Shown one piece after another: positions 7,614-14,014 of a DNA stretch of 15,938 nucleotides. The stretch lies in the NCBI GenBank assembly GCA_900554485.1, contig USHO01000017.1, positions 1 to 15,938 on the forward strand, given 5' to 3'. The stretch's first letter is position 1, and every line of letters starts with the position of its first letter. This stretch comes from an uncultured Eubacteriales bacterium (lineage in GTDB: Bacteria > Bacillota > Clostridia > Christensenellales > Borkfalkiaceae). The position numbers and the translations under genes are program-made. The notes under the pieces were generated by a model. It saw only the letters and a program-made list of their open reading frames with translations, did not search any database and was not told the origin of the DNA.

Positions 7614-8122
7614 ACTTGTCAATGTCTTGCTCTTCCGTAGTTATTTTATTAAACTTTATGCGATAAGCATAAGATTGTTTCGTCTGAAAATATGGATTCT
7701 TCAAATGCAGCACACATTGAAAAAAGACGACCAAAAAATTGTACCAATAGCCAATATATAAAGTTCCACTCCAACCGTCATGCCTATTCCAGCAGTCATC
7801 AATATCACTGCGCAGTTGTAATTCCGTATACTGCATCCCGGCGATACATAATGACTCCGGCACCCCAAAAAACTATGCCAGATACAATCTGCGCCGCCAC
7901 GCGCGACGCATCCGCCTCAATGCTGTCTCCGAAACCGTATTTCGATACCACCATAATGAGCGCACTACCCGCGCAGACAATAGTATGCGTGCGGATACCC
8001 ACTTCTGTAAATCTCAGTTTTCTTTCATATCCGATAGCAAACCCAAGTATGATTGCCAACAATACGCTAATCAAATATTGTAATTCTTCTACAATATTCT
8101 CTATCATTCTATTATACGACAT
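7579..8122 (-). pseudogene. Second MgtC-like gene, broken by frameshifts
   Basis: The ATG at 8122 has a strong AAGGAGGAG RBS and overlaps the end of the GH112 gene by 19 bases, so it was translated by coupling. Residues 1-104 match MgtC N-termini (GYERKL, GIRTHT, QIVSG, GAGVIM, GITTA) and then run into TGA. The rest continues in another frame as AVILMTAGIGMTVGVELYILAIGT, which fits if one G was lost near 7811 (GCGGCA to GCGCA). It then shifts again at a T6 run near 7732-7737 to LVVFFQCVLHLKNPYF, ending at 7579. Two single-base losses explain both breaks. No canonical slippery heptamer is present, so programmed frameshifting is unlikely. A sequencing or assembly error remains possible, especially at the T run. 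Confidence 0.75.
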
Positions 8123-10272
8123 TCTCCTCCTTTTAGAAATATTTCTTTCGTCGCTCCATTTATGTCATAAAAAATCGTCTTCCGTTCTGTTTGAACGTTA
8201 TTGACAATAACATATCTGCCGAATTCAGGATAATAGCTGCATTCCGTATCTGGGTCGGAAGAAAAAGCTTTATACATCTCCTTTTCTTTACTTGCACTCC
8301 AAAACATTGCGCGATACAAAATTCGTGCATTTTGTGCGTTATAAGGAAGCCCCGCTATGTACACGCCCCTGCCTTTGCCGTAAGCGTTTGCCGCAAGGGT
8401 TACCTCTCCCACGTTTACATTGCGCTTGAACCTGCCGGAGTATGTTATATCAAGTACGTCCGCTCCATTCAGGGCATAAACATTCTTCATTCCCTCACCA
8501 TAATCGATTTTTTCGCCTACGTCTTCCGTAATAAAATGTTTCTTCTTTTCGATATTATACTTATCCTCGCTAAGCGTAAATCCAAGCTCTTTGTCCACCC
8601 CCATTACGTCGGCAAGCTGAAAAAATCTTCCGTTTTTTTGGTATGCCGTCGGTTCACCGACTCCGATAAATCCGTGCCCTTCCCGTACCCATGCTCGCAC
8701 CGCTTCCACCAGCTTTTCATTATTCCAATATTCCCCGCCCGAATATGACGTACCTGCATCGCCCGCATTAATGATGACGTCAATATTTCTGTCAACACCT
8801 TTCAAAAAATCGTCAAAAGAGATAAACCTTACATTCACGGCCAACCCGGACAAAGACTCCAAAATTCCTTGATAAGAATAAATTTGCTGATACCAAAGTT
8901 CGTGCGCCACCATGTGACTCTGCCACGAGCGCAAACTCCCCCATGCGTTGAGAATTGCCACCGTCAGTCCGCAATATGGTTTTGCACTGCCCGCCGTTTC
9001 GGTGATGGCGCGAAACTCCTCACAAATCTCACCTGCACGCTTTACGAACTTCGGGAACTTCGCCGCAAGCGACAGATACCCGCCGAACCCCATACGATCA
9101 AAAGGCTTGCGCATGAGTGCGCGGCGCGCCGTCATCCAGTTACGGTTCAGTTCCGCCACAGCTTTATCTTCGTTTCCCTCAAAAAAAGTATCGGGAAAGA
9201 AGTACGGTAAAAATCGACCTTCCCTGTATTTCACATTCGGTATCTCCGAGAGCATGCGAACTGTCACTCCTCCTCCGACACTGCCCACTACCGCATCCAA
9301 ATCCATATCCTTGAAATACCTGCCATAAGGTTCTGCGGCGATCCAGTCGTCGCCCAAAAACATCATCGCCTCTTTTCCATGCGCATGTACGATATCGACG
9401 AGTTCTCGGACGGTACTGCTCACCTTCCTCTGCACGAAATCCATCCAATCGAGAAACTTTTTATCCGGATTACGAAAGGGACTGTTATAATTCCCCTCAC
9501 GAACAAAATCCTCCGAGCACAGCGCATAGCCGTATTCTTTTTCAAAAGTTTCCAACATGACGGGAGACGCAGAAAGTCCGTATCCAAACCAATCGACGTA
9601 CTTTTCCTTCCCTTTTTCGTTGAAAATGAGCATGAACTGATATAAAAATGTGGTAAAGCGCACAACATCCGTCTCGGGGTGGGCGTTGCACCACTCTTCC
9701 ATATGTTTTTTTATATACTCTGCCGTATTCGGGAACGCGGGGTCGTACATCTTCTGTTTGGCGCACGTCCAATTATTGGTGAGATAGTTATAAATCTGCA
9801 CGGGGTGCCAAATAACTTTTGCGAGAAAATTTATCGTGTATTCATGCATCGCCTTAGCGTTATGTACGGTAACGAAACCCGATTTTGCGTCGTATGCCCA
9901 ATCGTTATGTTTTTCGCCCGTCGTACGATCGTACACCTCCCAATAAGACACATTTTCCCAATCGGGCTGTATCTGCCGAGCGAAATATCCCTGCATAGGG
10001 TTTATTTGAAGCGTATCCCTTTCCGCAAGAATCCGTTCGCTCATCAGAAACGTCCGATGCGCTTCTTCCGGATGCTTTTCTGCCCAATCATTGTCCCCGC
10101 GCACGACAAAATAGGTATTATATACCTTATCCGCGAGTTCTTTCACGTTCTTTGGCAATTCCGTCCCGTCGCAGTCGCGTACTGCGTCTGCGCCCCACAG
10201 CTTTACTATCTCCTTCGTACCCTCCACGAAACTCTCGTCCGTGGGAATAGTAACTCGTCCTTTCATACACAT
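8104..10272 (-). CDS. lnpA: GH112 beta-galactoside phosphorylase (galacto-N-biose/lacto-N-biose or galactosyl-rhamnose)
   Basis: 722 residues, full length. The N-terminus GRVTIPTDESFVEGTKEI and WGADAVRDCDGTELP are hallmarks of the family. It forms a TIM barrel, then an amidotransferase-like domain and a C-terminal beta domain. Asp308 in LGDDWIA aligns with the catalytic acid (Asp313) of Bifidobacterium lacto-N-biose phosphorylase. The enzyme is cytoplasmic and splits its disaccharide with phosphate, giving galactose-1-phosphate plus GalNAc, GlcNAc or, in one subgroup, L-rhamnose. Sequence alone does not fix which; the symbol assumes the first type. The start may be ATG 10272 or, better spaced from AGGA (10280-10277), ATG 10266. 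It follows the GH78 remnant by 14 bases. Confidence 0.92.
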   Translation of the reverse strand: MCMKGRVTIPTDESFVEGTKEIVKLWGADAVRDCDGTELPKNVKELADKVYNTYFVVRGDNDWAEKHPEEAHRTFLMSERILAERDTLQINPMQGYFARQIQPDWENVSYWEVYDRTTGEKHNDWAYDAKSGFVTVHNAKAMHEYTINFLAKVIWHPVQIYNYLTNNWTCAKQKMYDPAFPNTAEYIKKHMEEWCNAHPETDVVRFTTFLYQFMLIFNEKGKEKYVDWFGYGLSASPVMLETFEKEYGYALCSEDFVREGNYNSPFRNPDKKFLDWMDFVQRKVSSTVRELVDIVHAHGKEAMMFLGDDWIAAEPYGRYFKDMDLDAVVGSVGGGVTVRMLSEIPNVKYREGRFLPYFFPDTFFEGNEDKAVAELNRNWMTARRALMRKPFDRMGFGGYLSLAAKFPKFVKRAGEICEEFRAITETAGSAKPYCGLTVAILNAWGSLRSWQSHMVAHELWYQQIYSYQGILESLSGLAVNVRFISFDDFLKGVDRNIDVIINAGDAGTSYSGGEYWNNEKLVEAVRAWVREGHGFIGVGEPTAYQKNGRFFQLADVMGVDKELGFTLSEDKYNIEKKKHFITEDVGEKIDYGEGMKNVYALNGADVLDITYSGRFKRNVNVGEVTLAANAYGKGRGVYIAGLPYNAQNARILYRAMFWSASKEKEMYKAFSSDPDTECSYYPEFGRYVIVNNVQTERKTIFYDINGATKEIFLKGGECRIIE

Positions 10273-10286
10273 TCTTTCCTTTTCGC

Positions 10287-10607
10287 TTATACTTTTTCTA
10301 TTTTGAAACTGCGGTCATTCTCGGTAAGTATCTCTATTTCCGAAGGCGCCGAAACCTCGATTTGCTCTTTTCCATCATGCTTTGAAACGATGACATTTAT
10401 GACGCCAAACGGAGTGGGAACATTTCCCTTCATCCAGCATAAATCGCCCAAACAAGGAGTAATTTTCACTTTCTTAAACCCCGGTTCCAAGATCTGAACT
10501 CCCAAAACGTCGTGAAGCAAAAGCGGCACGGCACCTGCACTCCAACCATGGCTCAAACTGCGCCGATAGCCTTTATAACAGTTTTCGCCGAAATCGCCGT
10601 GGATATC
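10287..10607 (-). pseudogene. C-terminal remnant of a GH78-like (alpha-L-rhamnosidase-type) glycosidase
   Basis: About 106 codons without a proper start. The text DIHGDFGENCYKGYRRSLSH followed by GWSAG, then VLGV...GFKKVKITPCLG and VPTPFGVINV, matches the end of the (alpha/alpha)6 barrel and the C-terminal beta domain of GH78-like enzymes. A TAG (10610-10608) blocks the frame. Just upstream another frame reads EYIYPVG, which would join to DIHGDF if two bases had been lost, so a frameshift lies at ~10608. The main catalytic part is missing. The old stop sits 14 bases before the GH112 start, so the intact gene was once part of this operon. Confidence 0.7.
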
Positions 10608-10655
10608 CTACGGGATAAATATATTCTTTTCTCATCTAACCACCGTTCGGACTTG

Positions 10656-13067
10656 TTATTCCTTGATCTTATAAATTTCCAGACTTTCAAATCCCAACGG
10701 AGCAATTGCGCTATAACAAGAGAACCTATCGGCAATATTTACGCCCAGAGTATCGGAAAGTTCTATACAAAGGCGATTTTCACCCTTTTGTATAAAATCG
10801 GAGCAGTCATATATATAAGGTTTACATATTCTTCTACCTACATGTCTGCCGTTAACCGATAATACCGCGTCCCCCGTTGCGCCGACAAGTTTTACAAGAT
10901 ATTTATCGCTCTCCAAATCAACAGGCGCCTCAAACCGCGCCGTGCCGACAAAGGAAGGCTGCTCGTTTTTTGATATAACGTCGAACGGCAACGATACATT
11001 CTTGTAAAAGGAAAATTCCTTTTCGTTTCCGCTTCTGAGAGATACCTTAAATCGTTCGGAAAGCGTTTTGCAAAGTTCCGTTTCTCTCTTTCGTTTTCCT
11101 CTACCCGCCGTGCATACGACGGAATTGCCGGCGGGCAAGTCCAATGCGATGCCGTCTTCCCCGTCGATCGTATACTCGAGCGCGGAAAGATAATCTAAAA
11201 CTTTATAAGCACCCTTCTGTCCGAAATCCACTTTAACGCGAACATCTTCCGTACCAGCATTGAAAAACATATAATATTCACTACCGGCTTTACGATAGTG
11301 ATAAAACCTAAGATGTTTTTCGGGATGACCGAGCGTTATGTCGCGCAGCCCCATTGAATCCATCTTTAGCACAATCTCCGCAATATCCTCTTTAGGAGCA
11401 TAAAGCACTTTGCAATGCAATCCGTTTAACCGCTCTTTGAGTTCTTGCGGTAAAAACTCGGCGTACGGAACAATCAGGCATTTCAGTTTCTCTGCAAAAT
11501 CCAACCGCATTGACGGAACAATAAAAGCGTTGTATTGATTTTCGTGCAGCGTTTTTAAAACAGGATCGACCGACATATATTCTCGTCCCGACCAGTCCGC
11601 CTCGGCATGATACAGCACGCCGATATCGACGACAGGCGCACCATTTGAAAACAAATCGCACATCTGCTCTGCATACTTCATCAAATACCCGAACGCACTC
11701 TCTTGCGGATTATTACCCTGTGCGTGGAAGTGTGGAGGACAGTCAGGTTCGGGGAAGTTTGGGCAAAAAGCGTGCGGCACAAAATGGTTAATCCCGCCGA
11801 CCAACATCATATCGAGCAGCCACTTCATTTTGGTGATATCCAGTCCCCAACCGTAAGCGCCGAATATCTCGCACATGGATTTCCCCTCTTTGTACGGATC
11901 AATATATGCCTCGGAAAAAGCAAGAGCAGAAAGCGTATGGTCGAAAAATTCGGGATCGGCATAACCGTCGCTGATGGGCGCAAGATGTCGCAGCTCATTG
12001 AAACCAGGTTCGAGTTGGTGTAACACGATGTCAATGCCCGCCATATTCTGCCCCGTCTGGCTCTTGAAATAATGCCCCGGTCCCAGACCTAAATGGGTGT
12101 GACAGTTCATGTCTTCTATAATGTGCCCGATATACTGCACGCCGCGCTCGCAGCACCATCTACCGATATTTCCGCTGAAATGCTTCGCATATAAATCGGT
12201 AACAATATTCATATATGCACAGCGAATCTCGCTGTCGCGCTCATCGCGTAGCGTCCACAGGGCGACAAGGTCGCTTTCTGTAATATGTAAAGGATGCGCA
12301 TACAGCCTTGCTATCAGTTCGTCGCTGACAGGATACGACATTCCTTCCGTCCCCAACCTGGTTTCGTAGATATTGACGCTTCTTTTCAGTGCACCGTCGT
12401 TATAATCATTATAGAAACCCGGCTCATCGGAGAAAAAACCGGCAAAAGTATTGCCGAACAGCTCCTTATAGTGCGCGTAATGCGGCTCATACACGACGTC
12501 GATAAGCAGTTGCACGGAGGCAGGATTGATGAGATCCATCCGATCGTTCCGTCCGCCGTCTCGCGTTTTCCATACCGTAACAACACGGTACGGTTTTTCC
12601 GGCAGATCAAAATATAGAAAATTATTTTCAAAAGCGGAAGTCAGATAAACGGGAGACGCATAGTCGATATTCTTCCCTTTATACGGATACGCCGCCGCAA
12701 ACAGCAATCTGTCTTCGGGAAGGCATCCTACACGCAGCCTGCCGCTTTTACAGCCGATAATATCGGCATTGCGCTCGGCGATATGCCACTGCGTAAGTTC
12801 CGGATGCTCCGAAAATTTGTCGTTCGCAAAACCGGTGGGATAATGTTTGTCGTCTAAAACCCATACGCGCATTCCCAATGTCTTCGCTTTGCTGAGCACG
12901 ATATCCATATCGCGCCACCAACCCTCGCCGCAAAAATCGGGGTGCGTGCGCGATTCAACAATAAAAGCGCGTATATTATTATTGTAAATACTTTCAATCT
13001 CACTTTCCAATGCACTCTTTTCGGCACCTTGCATCCACAAAAAAGGCATAATTTTTTCTTCGTGCAT
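10656..13067 (-). CDS. GH106-like glycoside hydrolase (alpha-L-rhamnosidase-like)
   Basis: 803 residues without signal peptide, so probably cytoplasmic. Residues 1-~85 match the start of a barrel family seen in many gut bacteria (MPFLWMQG..., then LGMRVWVLDDKHYPTGFAND). Candidate acidic catalytic residues lie in FFSDEPGF (211-218), GHIIEDMN (Glu318) and CEIFGAYGWG (Glu400). Residues ~690-800 form a jelly-roll sugar-binding domain (VNGRHVGRRICKPYIYDCSD). Known GH106 enzymes remove L-rhamnose from pectic polysaccharides and are usually longer and exported; this one lacks the long N-terminal part. Substrate therefore uncertain; another GH family with this architecture is possible. The start is 2 bases after the isomerase stop, with a weak RBS, suggesting coupled translation. 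Confidence 0.7.
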   Translation of the reverse strand: MHEEKIMPFLWMQGAEKSALESEIESIYNNNIRAFIVESRTHPDFCGEGWWRDMDIVLSKAKTLGMRVWVLDDKHYPTGFANDKFSEHPELTQWHIAERNADIIGCKSGRLRVGCLPEDRLLFAAAYPYKGKNIDYASPVYLTSAFENNFLYFDLPEKPYRVVTVWKTRDGGRNDRMDLINPASVQLLIDVVYEPHYAHYKELFGNTFAGFFSDEPGFYNDYNDGALKRSVNIYETRLGTEGMSYPVSDELIARLYAHPLHITESDLVALWTLRDERDSEIRCAYMNIVTDLYAKHFSGNIGRWCCERGVQYIGHIIEDMNCHTHLGLGPGHYFKSQTGQNMAGIDIVLHQLEPGFNELRHLAPISDGYADPEFFDHTLSALAFSEAYIDPYKEGKSMCEIFGAYGWGLDITKMKWLLDMMLVGGINHFVPHAFCPNFPEPDCPPHFHAQGNNPQESAFGYLMKYAEQMCDLFSNGAPVVDIGVLYHAEADWSGREYMSVDPVLKTLHENQYNAFIVPSMRLDFAEKLKCLIVPYAEFLPQELKERLNGLHCKVLYAPKEDIAEIVLKMDSMGLRDITLGHPEKHLRFYHYRKAGSEYYMFFNAGTEDVRVKVDFGQKGAYKVLDYLSALEYTIDGEDGIALDLPAGNSVVCTAGRGKRKRETELCKTLSERFKVSLRSGNEKEFSFYKNVSLPFDVISKNEQPSFVGTARFEAPVDLESDKYLVKLVGATGDAVLSVNGRHVGRRICKPYIYDCSDFIQKGENRLCIELSDTLGVNIADRFSCYSAIAPLGFESLEIYKIKE

Positions 13068-13069
13068 AT

Positions 13070-13927
13070 TTATATATCTCTCTTTTCAATTACCGCCGGC
13101 TTTGAAACGTCTCTCTTGCTGTTATATTCGAGGAACAGTTTTTTATAGTTTTCCGCCACGTTTTTTACGTCCTCGGCAGTCTTCATCGCAGCCACCTCGT
13201 AAGTAAAATAGTCGTTATATCCGATTTCTTCCAATGCGGAAATCACGTCGTTGAAATCGACGATTCCTTTGCCGGGCAACCAATGTCTTTCGTTGATATT
13301 ATCTCTGTCCGATACGTGCAATCCTATAATAGTCGATCCGAGAGCGCGAATGCAATCGGACTCCTTTTCTTGCATAATATGATTAACGTCTACAACAGTT
13401 TTAAGCCCATCTATGCCGTCTAATATCTCCAGCATTTCTTTAGAAGTATTGCCGAGGCAGTTGCGAGGCAGCACCTCTGCGGCGATAGGCAAAGGCGATT
13501 CTTTAACGATTTTTCGGTAAGAATCTTTCAGATTACGGATGCCCAAGGGGCGATCTCCGCCTTCGGGAAAATCCCAACCGTTCGTATGCGTAACGACGTA
13601 TTTAAAGCCGTACGGCGCAACGCGTTTTGTGAGGGAAAGCGTTCTCTCTATTGCTTCGGCGCGTTCTTTGTCGTCAAAGTTAAACAGACAATAATACGGA
13701 CCGAAATTCATATGAAAACTGTGCAATATAAAGCCCTGCTCCTTAAAATAGTCGAGCCACTTTTCCGTTTTTGCAAGATATACTTCCTGCTCTTCCAACG
13801 GAGCGGCACAGATATCCGTTGCAGCGATTTCCAACGCAGTAATCCCTTGTTCTTTTAACGCATCGAGTAATTCTTGATTATCAGCGTCGCTCATTCTAAC
13901 GGAAACGGCGCATTTTAATTGATACAT
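13070..13927 (-). CDS. Sugar isomerase/epimerase-type TIM-barrel protein
   Basis: 285 residues of the xylose isomerase-like (AP_endonuc_2) fold. The expected metal ligands are in order: Glu151 (AAEVLP), Asp180 and His183 (VVDVNH), His204 and Asp207 (LHVSD), His215 (HWLPGKG) and Glu244 (TYEVA). It probably interconverts keto sugars or sugar derivatives in the cytoplasm with a divalent metal. The substrate cannot be read from sequence; in this cluster it may handle a released monosaccharide such as rhamnose or tagatose/fructose-type intermediates. The ATG at 13927 has a good AGAGGAA RBS. First gene of the tight downstream block. Confidence 0.85.
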   Translation of the reverse strand: MYQLKCAVSVRMSDADNQELLDALKEQGITALEIAATDICAAPLEEQEVYLAKTEKWLDYFKEQGFILHSFHMNFGPYYCLFNFDDKERAEAIERTLSLTKRVAPYGFKYVVTHTNGWDFPEGGDRPLGIRNLKDSYRKIVKESPLPIAAEVLPRNCLGNTSKEMLEILDGIDGLKTVVDVNHIMQEKESDCIRALGSTIIGLHVSDRDNINERHWLPGKGIVDFNDVISALEEIGYNDYFTYEVAAMKTAEDVKNVAENYKKLFLEYNSKRDVSKPAVIEKRDI

Positions 13928-13952
13928 AATTTATTTCCTCTGATTTATGTTT

Positions 13953-13978
13953 TCGGCGGACGGTTTCCCGTCCGCCGA
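13953..13978 (-). ncRNA. Intercistronic hairpin (stable stem, no T-tract)
   Basis: Perfect 11-bp GC-rich stem (13953-13963 with 13968-13978) and a 4-base loop, between the surface protein and the isomerase genes on the same strand. On the minus strand it is followed by AAAACATAAATC, not T, so it is unlikely to be a strong terminator. It may protect the upstream mRNA 3' end or lower expression of the downstream genes. Confidence 0.6.
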
Positions 13979-13993
13979 CTGTTAGTTGTTGCT

Positions 13994-14012
13994 GTTCTGT
14001 TTTACTCAGAAC
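13994..14012. repeat. Inverted repeat GTTCTG-N7-CAGAAC
   Basis: Perfect 6-bp arms at 13994-13999 and 14007-14012, directly after the surface-protein stop. It could be a second small RNA hairpin or a dyad operator. Chance occurrence is not excluded. Confidence 0.4.
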
Positions 14013-14014
14013 TT

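Noticed and set aside
7725..7820. Programmed frameshifting in the second mgtC
   Set aside because: No canonical slippery heptamer at the first break, and two or three separate shifts would be needed; mutation or sequencing error is simpler.
7692..8204. 170-codon plus-strand frame across the broken mgtC
   Set aside because: The minus strand carries clear MgtC motifs; the plus frame is composition-driven.
9679..10497. 272-codon open frame on the plus strand
   Set aside because: Shadow of the GH112 gene and the GH78 remnant; no RBS or recognisable motifs.
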